Shown here: positions 24,201-34,248 of the stretch, in pieces
Layout of the letters: each line of letters starts with the position of its first letter
Numbering within the stretch: the first letter of the stretch is position 1
Assembly (NCBI GenBank): GCA_947462335.1
Contig: OX381720.1
Location: forward strand, 47,480,981 to 47,544,980
Direction: 5' to 3'
Source of the DNA: Harmothoe impar
Lineage: Eukaryota > Annelida > Polychaeta > Phyllodocida > Polynoidae
Length of the DNA: 64,000 bases
Made by a program: the position numbers and the translations under genes
The notes under the pieces: generated by a model
What the model was told of the DNA's origin: nothing
The model's database searches: none
Seen by the model: the letters and a program-made list of their open reading frames with translations, nothing else

Positions 24201-26600
24201 ATAGTATTCACTCTTTAGGATACTACACCTTTGGTTTTATTAATATTTTAATATCACAAGGCCCGTGCGGGATTGCCTTCACTGAATATAATATCATGTC
24301 CTTTTACCCTTTATTATGAGAGCTAAATTTAAAGTAGATTGCCTGACAAAGAGTCACCGATTACTGTGTTCACAGTCATATCAATTTACTTTTATGGCAA
24401 CCACAATTTGGTAATAAATGGGACTGGTGGCTGTCACCTTTAAACCCATGGTGCATAGTGTTTAACACTGTGAACTGTTTATTACTGGCTGGTCGCCTGT
24501 AAATCCATTATAGAAGAAAAAATGGTAATTTACGTACTATCTCGAACATCGCCCCGACAAAGAATCTAATATTAAGGATATTGAAAATTAGTCAAAAAGG
24601 TTTTCATGTTAGTGCTCACGAGATTTCCACTTCCTACTATTTCCTGGCAGAGCTTCCTTCAATATCGCTCACCCCGAATACCCCTGCAGTAGCTGCTATA
24701 AAGTACCTCTGTTGCCATGGAAACCACTCCAATAAGGAGAACTGGTTCGACAGCAAAAACGAGCCTTTTGTCTTCGAAATGGGCAGGGAGTGATGGTTTG
24801 GTGTTTTCGGTCCTCGATCCACCATGTTTGATCTTGTAACGACACCGAAAGACGCGTGCACCAGAGCGGCCATGATGGAACCATTAAAAAGCAAAATGGC
24901 GGGGTTTCAGCTCCAGTGTCTCCTTGACAACACTTAGAGATGGCTGCTTTAATGTCCTTATCTCCCTTAATATCGCTCAGGAGGCTACCACTTAGGGACT
25001 GTTATATTGATCAGTGCTCAATATCACAAGTTCATACATCAAGACTTATTGATATCCTTCAGCCTCCCCATTATCCTTCATGCTTTTACAGACCTGATAT
25101 AATTGGTCTGTCCCATATTTGAGATGTCTAATAGACACTATTCCTTTTTTGTCCTTGCCCATCACTCAATTGTTCCTTTCTCATCCCTGTTCTAGTGAGC
25201 CTAAGCTTCCTCTCAATTGCATTCTTCTCCTCTATTTCAAGAACACAATGGTTCTCATTCTTTCTTAAATTCCCTTCCACTTCCGCTTGCAGCTATTGCT
25301 CAACAATAGCATCTGTCTTATTTAGTTTCGGTCTCTTTTATACATATCTTAATCTTCCCCTTAGGTTTGTGTATACTAGGATTATGTTCATCCCTTGCCT
25401 CTCTGCCTTCTAATATCCTTATAATTTCACAATAGTTTTTCTAATTCCTCCCTATTATTTTTTTTCCCTCCACTGTCTTCCATCCGCAATATTTACCCTT
25501 GTCGGCAATGCAGCGGATCGTTACTCACTGATTGCATCGTGACGTGCCCACCATGAAGCCGATTTCTCCTGCGTCCTGATTGGCTGGCCTACAGATGGCG
25601 AATGCTGAGCGTCATAACTTCCAGAAAACATAGCAATCTGGTGGCAATCGCCCCCCATGTCCACTCTCTCCACCACAGGCTCCTGTGGCTGGTGGTATAT
25701 TAAGTCTCTCTAACTAAACACACAGATCTACATTTAGCACATTTGGCACATTAGCACCCTCAATATTGTTGAGGCATCGATGCCTTTAAAGAAGGAAATC
25801 ATGAAGATGGTCATCTTTATTCAGATATAGCCGACCAGTGCTGTGTTGAATATTCAGTGACAATGTCCTATTGTATATTGCACCTTCCCCACCCCATCCC
25901 CATCATGGCACACCCTGTCCCTGCACTGCAGTGTCTGGTGTGTCTACAGACTTTTAGTATGGGTGATGAATACAGAGGAGGTGGTCGAGCAGACCAGCGG
26001 TTGAGCTGCATTGTTGTCGGCACTTGGAGCAGGGGCCTCCCGGGGCCGGGGACGAGTCGGCCCTAATCACGTTATGAACACGGTAGTAATGGCGAAACAG
26101 AGTTTCCTGCTTCTCGTTAGGTGGCACCACGTGTACAGTGCCCCCCATCCCCCATCCCTACCCACCCCCCCCCCCCCCACCATCCTCGGCCCCGTCTGCC
26201 TCCAATCCTACACAGTACCTTCCTCCTAAGGGCTTACCAGGGTGGGAGACAGGGGGAGAGATCCATCTTCCTCTCACTGATATATACTGAGCCCAACCTT
26301 TTCGGTTCCCCTTTTCATGTCATTTTCTCCATAGTTCCCCCATGCACCATCAGCATTTCCATACTCTCCCTGACCATTATTCCTGCTCCAGCTGACAGCT
26401 ACCTTTTACCCGACACTCATCGGGAATCTTGTCTTACCTACTTCCCAGTGTTCTTTCACTAATTGCCTTAATTTTACCAGAGGAGACAGATGAGTGGTCT
26501 GTCTCATTTTAAGTTACAGCAAAGTTCCTCATTTTTTGCCCTTTTCTATTTAAAGTCCCTTCTCTACCTCAGCCTGTATCCATCCCAGTGTATCCATTCA
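21276..26600. other. Long gene-free stretch
   Basis: 5.3 kb without a supported exon. GC-richer patches occur at 22030-22620, 22960-23160 and 25860-26230. They produce several open frames on both strands that carry no domain I recognise. A C-run of about 15 lies near 26165-26178. Confidence 0.4.
23053..23135 (+). promoter_or_regulatory. CCAAT-box cluster, possible promoter
   Basis: Three CCAAT motifs (23053-23057, 23062-23066, 23093-23097) all sit on the plus strand. They are followed by a TACTTAAA element at 23124-23131 in a locally GC-richer, CpG-containing context. The spacing fits a CCAAT/TATA-like promoter. No transcript or exon is identified downstream, and an old LTR is an alternative. 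Confidence 0.3.
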
Positions 26601-26704
26601 AGTTAAGCAGAGTGATTTAGTGCAAAATGACCTGTTGCCGACATGATACATGAATGGAGTGCTGCTCCAGTGCATCATACTGACCTGACAGGGTCCACGA
26701 GAAG
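26601..26704. mobile_element. Family M MITE fragment
   Basis: Contains CCGACATGATACATGAATGGAGTGC and CCAGTGCATCATACTGACCTGACAGGGT, which match the central part of family M. The terminal repeats are missing. It may be part of the same old insertion as 26972-27128, split by unrelated sequence. Confidence 0.45.
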
Positions 26705-26971
26705 GTTGATGTGAGTTGCTAGCTACCTCTGCTTTTTAGTTATTTACTTGCTATTTAACTACTCTGCCATATGCCAACCTAATGTTACCTACCCCTGACT
26801 CCTCACTTGTCCACCCTACACGGTCCCTCCCTCCCTGGAGGCTCCCTGGCTGATACCTTGTGCTGGTTTAACCTCATTGTGCACCAATATCCTTGCCAAG
26901 ACAAGATGGCTGCCTCCCCTGCCTCATATATCCATCATCCTCACCGTGCACCACTGTCCGACTAGACAGGT

Positions 26972-27128
26972 CTGCCTTCATGCATCTATCATACCGACCG
27001 TCGGAAATGTGCTAACCCATAGGGTCAGCATGATGCATGAATGTATCACCGACTGGCGAGTTACTCACAAGGACTGCATTCATGCATCATGAAGACAAAG
27101 GATATAGCCCAATAAAGCAATATGAGGT
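26972..27128. mobile_element. Family M MITE, right-hand part
   Basis: Contains CTTCATGCATCTATCATACCGACC, then CATAGGGTCAGCATGATGCATGAATG, the GGCGAGTTACTC hairpin centre, and CATGCATCATGAAGACAAAGG. The right end, AATAAAGCAATATGAGG, is diverged. The left terminal half is absent. Confidence 0.6.
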
Positions 27129-27410
27129 TTTTATGGCATAGAAATAGTTTCCATCTAGATGTCTTTATGCACTGGCCTATGGAGGAGAGGAGACAAGAAT
27201 ATCAGACCTCATGCTATTTCTGCTCTGTGCCAACCTGGATGTGTCAACAGGTTGTCCGGAACCATAATAACATTTAGATATCTTCTGATTGGGAGGGCTA
27301 CCACTAGTGTTCAGTGGTACGAAGGGGTAACCCCATTTCCCCGTGTTCCCAACTGGATATACTACTCGAAACAGGCTAGGGGTAACCCATTGATGGGCAA
27401 TACATATATG

Positions 27411-27632
27411 CATTGGGACATTAATTGTAAAATTATGTTTAATGTGTAGGACTACAAAGACTTCTACAGGTGTGAGACACCTACCTCCGCAGGACCTGTC
27501 ATCACCACCCCTACTCCCCCTGGTGTGGGGACAAGAACTAAAAACCCCCAGGCGCAGTGCTGCCGCCTAGCGCCTGTGTACTCGTGTACTACGTCACCAC
27601 TTGTGTGTTATTTGCGGCGTGGACAACAGCTT
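27411..27632 (+). repeat. Split direct repeat A1
   Basis: A 222-bp left terminal repeat starting CATTGGGACATTAATTG. It matches A2 (32266-32487) over its full length. It carries a GC-rich segment with a GGCGCAGTGCTGCCGCCTAG hairpin-like motif and probably the 5' untranslated leader, since the gag ATG lies 66 bp after it. Confidence 0.95.
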
Positions 27633-27697
27633 TCTCGTCCGGGGTGGGTCCCATTTTTAAGATTTAAAGTGTTTTATCCCCCCATCTACGCTCAATC

Positions 27698-28945
27698 ATG
27701 CCGGGAACTAGGAGCAAAGTGACCAAGGCATCTGCGGGCACCAAAAACTCGACGCCAGTAAAGAAAACTAAGGCTACAAAGACAGTTAGACGGTCGGCGC
27801 AGCCAGCGTCTGACCTTGACACCCGAGTGAGTAATCTAGAGGGAGAGATCACCGGTCTCCGCTCTGTCTCTGATGACATTCTGTTGCAACTGAAAACGTT
27901 AAATGGTCAGCCCATGGACACAAGTGTATCCTCTGATGCTGGGACGGTCATTGTTGAGTCCCAGGCTGCGGACGATGAGGACGTCTCATTCCCCCGGGCG
28001 GTAGGCCGCGCTAGGCCCAAGCCCTACGACAGGCCCATGCCGCAGGCTGCCGCGGGGTCGGCGGCCACCGCAGGGAGGCGGGATGAGGTGTTCCACTTGT
28101 TGACGGGCGCAGCAATACCCTCTGCCCGCTCCCTCCCGCTGTCTTCACATGCCCCAGCCGACAATGCTCTCGCTGCTCAAGTCCAGACCCTCCTTTCTAC
28201 AGCTCACCACCTCACCACGGCAAAAGGTAAAGCGACTCACCCTCACCACTATGTTTTTAGGGGCCCAACTCGTGTAAAAACTGCTCTCAAATCCCTCTCA
28301 CCCCCTGAGTACATATGGGGCCTATTCAGGCTCATGAAGGACCCGGCTACTGACCCGGCTGCCTGCCCCCATATAGCTACTCACCTGTACCAGGTGGTGG
28401 AGGACGCTAAGGATTTTGAGTGGGCCCAGGTGAGAGAGTGGTCGGAGGAGGTACTCAACAAGCTAGCTGAGGACCTCATCACGTGGGAGGATGTGGCCGA
28501 GATTAGGGGCATGAGGGACAATACCTCCAGGTTCAAGTTTGGTCGCCTGTTCGCTGCCTCTGATGACAAGGGGCAGGAGTCTAAGCAGAAGTATGCAGCT
28601 GACCCCAAGCTCAAGGGTAGGCCCCCTATTCGCACCACACCTCCCCCTCGTGTTGATACCCCTTGTCCTGCGTATAACTCATATGAGGGGTGTCATAAGT
28701 CAGACGGGCACGTGGAAGGGGGCATCACTCAGGCCCATCATTGTAAGTTCTGCCGCAAGTACCTCCACAAGTACAACACTCACCCAAAGATTGGCTGTCG
28801 GAATAGGGGGCGGTTTTTCAACCAGCCCCAGCATCAGGCTCCCTCTCAGCCTCCGCCTCAGCCTCAGCATGCCACTCATCAGTACCCCACCTACAACCAG
28901 CCGACATTTCGGCCCCAGGCCGGGACTGACCGGCCTCAGTACTGA
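27698..28945 (+). CDS. Gag-like protein of the Ngaro-type element
   Basis: A 415-residue frame starting at an ATG in a good context, 66 bp after repeat A1. The N-terminus is Lys/Thr/Ser-rich. It is followed by a likely coiled coil (about residues 38-68, SDLDTRVSNLEGEITGL) and a mid-region with ordered, charged helices. A Cys/His cluster spans about residues 323-367 (C323, then CHK, HHCKFC, H, GCR), and a Gln/Pro-rich tail closes the protein. The Cys/His cluster is probably a zinc-binding nucleic-acid module, but its spacing is not the retroviral CCHC knuckle. By position and layout it is the structural protein that would package the element RNA. The last 400 nt overlap the RT frame, which lies in the +1 frame. 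Confidence 0.85.
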   Translation: MPGTRSKVTKASAGTKNSTPVKKTKATKTVRRSAQPASDLDTRVSNLEGEITGLRSVSDDILLQLKTLNGQPMDTSVSSDAGTVIVESQAADDEDVSFPRAVGRARPKPYDRPMPQAAAGSAATAGRRDEVFHLLTGAAIPSARSLPLSSHAPADNALAAQVQTLLSTAHHLTTAKGKATHPHHYVFRGPTRVKTALKSLSPPEYIWGLFRLMKDPATDPAACPHIATHLYQVVEDAKDFEWAQVREWSEEVLNKLAEDLITWEDVAEIRGMRDNTSRFKFGRLFAASDDKGQESKQKYAADPKLKGRPPIRTTPPPRVDTPCPAYNSYEGCHKSDGHVEGGITQAHHCKFCRKYLHKYNTHPKIGCRNRGRFFNQPQHQAPSQPPPQPQHATHQYPTYNQPTFRPQAGTDRPQY

Positions 28946-31052
28946 TGTACAACTTCAAAAACTGCACCCAACACATGTTCACACTGACTTTATTGTTACT
29001 GCCCCTGATACTCAGAGAAGTACCAGTACCGCAACTCCCCCTCTGTCCCCCTTGGACCCAGTGCTGAGGCCCTCGGCCCGACAGAGGGGCCCAATCCCCA
29101 GTGACACTAGCCCCCTCCTGGCCCCCACTGCCTCCGGTGACCGGCTGGGAGGCCCGCTCAGTGCTGCTGCTAATGATGTGAACTGTGATGAATATGATGA
29201 AATTGTTGATGTTGATTGTGTCCTCCCTAGCGACATCAGCCCGGTAGCTGCAGTCCATTCAAAAGTGGACAAGGCCTATGCATCCTTTGAGGAGGTCCTG
29301 CCCCCTGTCGCCATGGGCATCGGCCCCCTTCAGTATGCACCTATAAGATCTACCTTCTGGCCAAAGGTACATGGGGAAGAGTGGTCAGCTTTCCCATTGT
29401 ATGCATACATGTACTGTGCCATCTCATACTCTGGACTCCCAAACAGGCTAGGCCCTCGTCTCAATGTCCCGTCGGGACTAAACATTCCAGCTTGGCGGTC
29501 TCTCCTCACTGACTACCATGATGTAACGTTGTGTGACTACTTGCAGTTTGGGTGGCCGGTGGGCTATACTGCCCCCTTTCCTCCAGAGCCTGTCACCACT
29601 AATCACAAGTCGGCTCTTGACTATCCAGAGCAGGTGCAGGCATTTGTGGAGAAAGAGCTCGCCATGGGTGGGATCATCGGCCCATTCCCTAAGCCCCCGT
29701 TCACTCCCTGGTGCCACACTGCCCCCCTTCTGACTCAGCCTAAGAAGGAGTCTGAGGACAGAAGGGTCATCCTTGATCTCTCCTACCCTGAAGGAGGCAG
29801 GTCAGTGAATGCAGGCATCACTAAAAACTGCCTGGAAGGTGTCCCCCACTCGTACACTCTCCCCACCATAGAGGACCTGGCCACACATGTAAAGCTACTC
29901 GGCCCGGCCTCGTTTCTCTGGAAGGGGGACCTCCAGAGGGCTTACAGACAGCTCCGGGTGGACCCAGGAGATGTCCCCCTCCTGGCATTTGTTCATGCCG
30001 GCCTGACCTACTTGGATGTGTGCCCAAGCTTTGGTTCTAGACTTTCAGGTGGTGCGTGCCAGAGAACAACTTCAGCGGTCTCCTATCTTATGAGAAAGCA
30101 GGGTTTCACAACATTAGTATACCTGGACGACTTCTGCGGGGTAGAGGCCACCCTGGAGGAGGCTACCAGGGCCTATTCTTACTTCCTAGGTCTATGTAAA
30201 ATACTAGGCCTAGCCCTGGCCCCGGCGAAATGCTCCCCCCCGGCTCAGGAAATGGAGTGGTTGGGGTTTCTGGTCAACACTAATGCCATGTTTGTTTCTG
30301 TACCAGACAAGAAGCTCCAAGAGGTGGTCGCCGAGTGCCAGACCTGGGTCGCCAGGAGGTCGGCGACCAAGAAGCAGATCCAGTCGCTGGCTGGAAAACT
30401 GGTGCACATCTCTCGCTGCTTGTCCCCTGCCCGTCGCTTCATTTGTAGAATTTTGGCGACCCTCAGGCAGGCCCCTGACCATGGTTCCACCCCCCTCTCC
30501 ACCTCCTTCAGAGCAGACGTGCTGTGGTTCCACAGGTATGCAGACCTCACCAATGGAGTCAGACTCCTTGAACCAGATCTGAAGGAGTTCCCCCTGGAGT
30601 GTGACTCTTCACTAACCGGGGGTGGGGGTAACACTGACCAACACTTCTATGAACTCACCTATGATAAGGCCCACCTCCAGATGTGCACCCACATCACTCA
30701 GAGTGAGGCTGTGAACATTGTAACGGCGTACCGCACTCTCACCCCACAGTCTGCACTTGGTATGAGGGTGGTGGTGTACACCGACAGCATGTCATCAAAG
30801 TTTGCCCTTCAGACAGGTCGAACCAAGGACCCGGTGTTGGCGGCCTGCTCAAGGCAGATGTGGCTGGAGGCTGCACTCAGAAACCAACAGGTCTCCATCA
30901 GGCATAAACCAGGCGCACTTATACCCCTGGCAGATGCGCTGAGCAGATCCAAGGACCCGGCCATGAAGGCTAAGGCCCACAAGTTGGTCAGCCAGAGGGG
31001 TCTAAAGAGACTGCAACCTCAGAAGCCATCACCGTTCTTCTCAAACATATGA
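28539..31052 (+). CDS. Reverse transcriptase-RNase H polyprotein
   Basis: An 837-codon open frame. It overlaps gag by about 400 nt in the +1 frame, and no ATG lies near the gag stop, so translation may use +1 frameshifting, reinitiation at a later Met (near 29313) or splicing. The RT palm shows the first catalytic Asp at D464 (KGDLQRAYRQL) and the YLDD box at residues 528-531. The thumb-like region follows. RNase H residues are visible as D689 (ECDSS), E723 (TQSEAV), D749 (YTDSMSS) and D799 (LADALSR). The order RT then RNase H, without protease or integrase, is characteristic of DIRS/Ngaro elements. It copies the element RNA into DNA. All catalytic positions that I can check are intact, so it looks functional. 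The first ~135 residues in the gag overlap may not be translated. Confidence 0.92.
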   Translation: MVACSLPLMTRGRSLSRSMQLTPSSRVGPLFAPHLPLVLIPLVLRITHMRGVISQTGTWKGASLRPIIVSSAASTSTSTTLTQRLAVGIGGGFSTSPSIRLPLSLRLSLSMPLISTPPTTSRHFGPRPGLTGLSTDVQLQKLHPTHVHTDFIVTAPDTQRSTSTATPPLSPLDPVLRPSARQRGPIPSDTSPLLAPTASGDRLGGPLSAAANDVNCDEYDEIVDVDCVLPSDISPVAAVHSKVDKAYASFEEVLPPVAMGIGPLQYAPIRSTFWPKVHGEEWSAFPLYAYMYCAISYSGLPNRLGPRLNVPSGLNIPAWRSLLTDYHDVTLCDYLQFGWPVGYTAPFPPEPVTTNHKSALDYPEQVQAFVEKELAMGGIIGPFPKPPFTPWCHTAPLLTQPKKESEDRRVILDLSYPEGGRSVNAGITKNCLEGVPHSYTLPTIEDLATHVKLLGPASFLWKGDLQRAYRQLRVDPGDVPLLAFVHAGLTYLDVCPSFGSRLSGGACQRTTSAVSYLMRKQGFTTLVYLDDFCGVEATLEEATRAYSYFLGLCKILGLALAPAKCSPPAQEMEWLGFLVNTNAMFVSVPDKKLQEVVAECQTWVARRSATKKQIQSLAGKLVHISRCLSPARRFICRILATLRQAPDHGSTPLSTSFRADVLWFHRYADLTNGVRLLEPDLKEFPLECDSSLTGGGGNTDQHFYELTYDKAHLQMCTHITQSEAVNIVTAYRTLTPQSALGMRVVVYTDSMSSKFALQTGRTKDPVLAACSRQMWLEAALRNQQVSIRHKPGALIPLADALSRSKDPAMKAKAHKLVSQRGLKRLQPQKPSPFFSNI

Positions 31053-31059
31053 CTCATTT

Positions 31060-31087
31060 TAATAGTGTATTTATGTTTAACCCGCAG
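31060..31087 (+). promoter_or_regulatory. Possible splice acceptor before the recombinase frame
   Basis: The recombinase frame has no ATG at its conserved start. It is open only from just after TTTAACCCGCAG|G. A T-rich stretch and this CAG give a plausible 3' splice site right where protein-like sequence begins (GTPLGDQTIASYN). This is inference; no donor has been assigned. Confidence 0.35.
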
Positions 31088-32064
31088 GAACCCCGCTGGG
31101 GGACCAGACAATCGCCTCCTATAATGCTGCATTGACTCAAGGCACCAAAGAGAACCGGGAACGACATGCCACCATGTACCTCACATACGCCATCTCCTAC
31201 GGTGTCGATGTCCTCCACCCATCCATCATGGATGGCTGCTTATATCAGCAGTACTTGGCCAATTCCCTACGTTCACCAATTTCAAGGAAGTGTTATACAT
31301 CTGGGGCAGTGGTCTGGATTGCAGACAGAGAGGGAAACCCAGCAGCCCTTGTCTCTAGGCAGGCTAAGCAGGTAGCAACTGGAGCTGCCCTGCTGAACCC
31401 CCATACTCCCTCTCCAGCGCCTCCTCTGACGCCCCTGGATGTGCTCCATATCTGTGATTACTTAGATGCATCCCCTAGCGGTCTAGTAGTAAAAGCTGCA
31501 TTGTGCATTGGCTTTTTCTCATTTCTGAGATCCTCCAACCTCCTGGCCCCCTCAGTGTTGTTGTGGAGGGGGCCCCATACTCTCCTCAGGAGAGATGTCA
31601 CTAGCGACAAAAATGGACTGTTCTTAGTAATTAGGTCAAGTAAAACTATAAAAAGAGGATCTCTACCAACAGTGCTCGCTCTCCCTAGGCTCAAGGGAAG
31701 TGCAGCCTGCCCAGCTAAGGCATGGGATGACTATGTGCTCAACACCCCGGCTCCTCCAGGGTCCCCAGCCTTCATCACACCTTTGGGCACTCCCCTCACC
31801 CCCGGTCAGATGTCACTGGTCCTCCAGACCGGCCTCAAACACAAGGGCTGCCCATACGCAGGTGAAATCAGCATGCACTCCCTGAGGCGCGGGGGTACTC
31901 ATGCCGCCCTCCTAGCTAACTGCCCCCTGGAGGACATAGCTAGACACGGAACCTGGAAATCCAAGAATGGTATGAAAGCATATACGCCCCACAAGTCCTC
32001 ATTTAGAGTCGCTGCCAGACTGTCAGCTCTGTTTGCCTCTCAGGTACACATGGACACCTCATAA
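31087..32064 (+). CDS. Tyrosine recombinase (integrase) of the Ngaro-type element
   Basis: The open frame runs from the stop at 31078-31080 to 32064, with no ATG at the natural start; the first in-frame Met is about 45 nt beyond a TTG at 31132. The N-terminal part resembles a SAM-like DNA-binding domain (ENRERHATMYLTYAISYG). The catalytic set is visible. Counted from 31132 these are R133 (FSFLRSSNLL), H249 and R252 (HSLRRGG), H272 with W275 (RHGTW) and Y284 (MKAYTP). It would join a circular element copy to the target through short homology, replacing a DDE integrase. Its 3' end overlaps repeat B1, which begins at 32035 inside the frame. All key residues are present. Confidence 0.92.
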   Translation, partial: GTPLGDQTIASYNAALTQGTKENRERHATMYLTYAISYGVDVLHPSIMDGCLYQQYLANSLRSPISRKCYTSGAVVWIADREGNPAALVSRQAKQVATGAALLNPHTPSPAPPLTPLDVLHICDYLDASPSGLVVKAALCIGFFSFLRSSNLLAPSVLLWRGPHTLLRRDVTSDKNGLFLVIRSSKTIKRGSLPTVLALPRLKGSAACPAKAWDDYVLNTPAPPGSPAFITPLGTPLTPGQMSLVLQTGLKHKGCPYAGEISMHSLRRGGTHAALLANCPLEDIARHGTWKSKNGMKAYTPHKSSFRVAARLSALFASQVHMDTS

Positions 32065-32269
32065 AACATTTGTATCTCACTGTTCATCTGGTATAACCCT
32101 ATGTGTGTTAATGTCACTCGACATTCAAAAATGTATAATCTGACAGTTAAAAAGGTTCAAGTTATTGTTAAAGGTATTTTACTCAGGACCCCAGGTCCCT
32201 AAAAATGTAACTGCATAACTTCACAGGATAAAATACCAAACTATAATATACTCGTGTTGTCCAATCATT
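32035..32269 (+). repeat. Split direct repeat B1
   Basis: A 235-bp repeat beginning GCCTCTCAGGTACACATGGAC inside the recombinase coding end and finishing GTCCAATCATT. It is identical by eye to B2 (32545-32779) and abuts A2 directly. The junction GTCCAATCATTGGGAC is a near-palindrome, as expected of a recombinase core site. Confidence 0.95.
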
Positions 32270-32487
32270 GGGACATTAATTGTAAAATTATGTTTAATGT
32301 GTAGGACTACAAAGACTTCTACAGGTGTGAGACACCTACCTCCGCAGGACCTGTCATCACCACCCCTACTCCCCCTGGTGTGGGGACAAGAACTAAAAAC
32401 CCCCAGGCGCAGTGCTGCCGCCTAGCGCCTGTGTACTCGTGTACTACGTCACCACTTGTGTGTTATTTGCGGCGTGGACAACAGCTT
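32266..32487 (+). repeat. Split direct repeat A2
   Basis: A 222-bp repeat identical by eye to A1. It shares the 4-bp CATT with the end of B1. It lacks the gag leader that follows A1 and runs into a short unique spacer. Confidence 0.95.
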
Positions 32488-32544
32488 CCCACCCGCCCAC
32501 ACCAATATCTTATTGTACGGTAGTTATACTACTACCGCGTGTAC
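32488..32544 (+). other. Unique spacer between A2 and B2
   Basis: 57 bp not repeated elsewhere in the element. It contains a small hairpin, CGGTAGT...ACTACCG (about 32519-32538). In split-direct-repeat elements this junction region takes part in forming the circular intermediate; a role for this hairpin is inference. Confidence 0.6.
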
Positions 32545-32779
32545 GCCTCTCAGGTACACATGGACACCTCATAAAACATTTGTATCTCACTGTTCATCTG
32601 GTATAACCCTATGTGTGTTAATGTCACTCGACATTCAAAAATGTATAATCTGACAGTTAAAAAGGTTCAAGTTATTGTTAAAGGTATTTTACTCAGGACC
32701 CCAGGTCCCTAAAAATGTAACTGCATAACTTCACAGGATAAAATACCAAACTATAATATACTCGTGTTGTCCAATCATT
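32545..32779 (+). repeat. Split direct repeat B2
   Basis: A 235-bp right terminal repeat that ends the element at GTCCAATCATT, followed by flanking ACTTGCTCTGGG. Identical by eye to B1. Confidence 0.95.
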
Positions 32780-34248
32780 ACTTGCTCTGGGCAAGGCAAA
32801 TGGAGCGTAACATTAATGTAGGCATATGCATCATCTGCCCCCGGACCATATATAGCAGCAATACTATTCAGTGTCATCTGGTCCCCCCTGGGTATCTCAA
32901 TGCATAAAGATCTTGTGGTCAGAACATGTTCCTTTAAGGTATATGGAAGACTGGTTCAACTGGTTAGATAAGGGCAATCATTAAATATTGAAAATCGATT
33001 CCCAATCAATTCACGGATGGAACCCGCTCAGTTAAGTAATAATTGAGACCAGCTGATGTGTGTTGAGAACTGATTGGACTTGGCAGTGTTGGGGGTACTT
33101 CAAAGCGTTTACTAAACTCAAGCATTCAACATCTGGTGTGAAGGTGCACACTAGCGACCAGCAGAGCACAAGCAGTGCCATTTGCAGGCAGCGACGACTA
33201 ATGGAACCAAAATAGGCACCTCCTTCAGCCTTGCCTCTGGTGAAGATAAGGCTTAAATTGATGCAGACTCGCAGCCTGGGCAGGACGGCTGCTATTCTAG
33301 GGCCACAGCAGAAGGGGAATGTGGAGGGAAGCAGTGGTGAGGGGGTGGGGCAGCCTCGGCCAACGTCGACCCTACTATGGGGATAGTCTGGGAGCATCCG
33401 GTCATCCCAATTAAGACTAGTTGTGGATAGTTATTATTATGCCAAAGTGTTATGATTATAAAACTTTATTCCCCATTCTATGTCAATGAGCGTAGGTTCG
33501 AATTAGCCTCTATTGACATGCATGGTATACCCATCATACGTTTTAAATATATATATTTGCCCATTGATGAAGATAAGAAGTCGGACTTGCCATTGAACAT
33601 CCACATATGCACTGCCTTTGCGATATAGCAGATTTTCGGTCCTGACAACAGAAGTTGCCAGTCCATATGACTGGGTGGTATACGGGCTGCCTGGGCAGAG
33701 ACTGCTGAGGGGGAGGGGTTATTGGGGTGGGGCTGTGGTTGGATCGATGGAGGAGGCTGTTCTTGAACCTCCCCGTGCACGCGTCAAGCGTTCCCCCACC
33801 ATGTCAAGGATCGAACACCGTAGCCGCCAATAATTGGATCTTTCCAGTTGAAATTACAGAAAGTGTGTATGAGCAGTGGGGGAGGGGGCTGGAGCAAGGC
33901 AGGGGAGTGAATGGAGATAGAGGGAATGTGGTTGGACATTGGTATTGGTTTGCAATGGGATAGGGAGAGGAGCGGGAGTAGAGGAGAGTTATGGGATTGG
34001 CTATATCGGGAGGTTGGGGATAGGAGTAATGGTGGGTCACTGATAGAGGGAGCTGAGAGGAGAATGGTTGCCACCGTAAATGGGGGTTAAAACGGGAGTC
34101 GGTGCCGAGGGTTGAACTATTAGGGATTCATGTTGTGGTTCTAGGTATTGTATTGACTCCAATTCCATCTGGCTGTGAAATAAGCTTGGTCGATATTATG
34201 TAAGGAAGATCTGCTCTCTAGCACTACTTTTTATCCTACTTATACGCA
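32780..34248. other. Gene-free stretch
   Basis: No supported exon. 33700-34040 is purine-rich on the plus strand (GGGAG-type), which produces pyrimidine-biased frames on minus. A small palindrome (TGTCAAT...ATTGACA) lies at about 33481-33520. Nothing else recognised. Confidence 0.4.

Larger units (their letters stand above)
27411..32779 (+). mobile_element. Ngaro-like tyrosine-recombinase retrotransposon
   Basis: About 5.37 kb with the split-direct-repeat order A1 (27411-27632), ORFs, B1 (32035-32269), A2 (32266-32487), B2 (32545-32779). Both repeat pairs look identical by eye, so the insertion is young. It encodes a gag-like protein, RT-RNase H and a tyrosine recombinase, and I see no methyltransferase domain. 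Split direct repeats without inverted LTRs fit Ngaro/PAT-type elements and not DIRS1. There is no target duplication. The outer edges share only CATT, as expected for recombinase-mediated insertion of a circle. All three frames are open, so it may be recently active. It sits in sense orientation within the presumed giant intron. Confidence 0.93.

Noticed and set aside
28818..30634. Minus-strand frames of 80-150 codons inside the retroelement
   Set aside because: Shadow frames opposite strongly coding, GC-rich gag/RT sequence.
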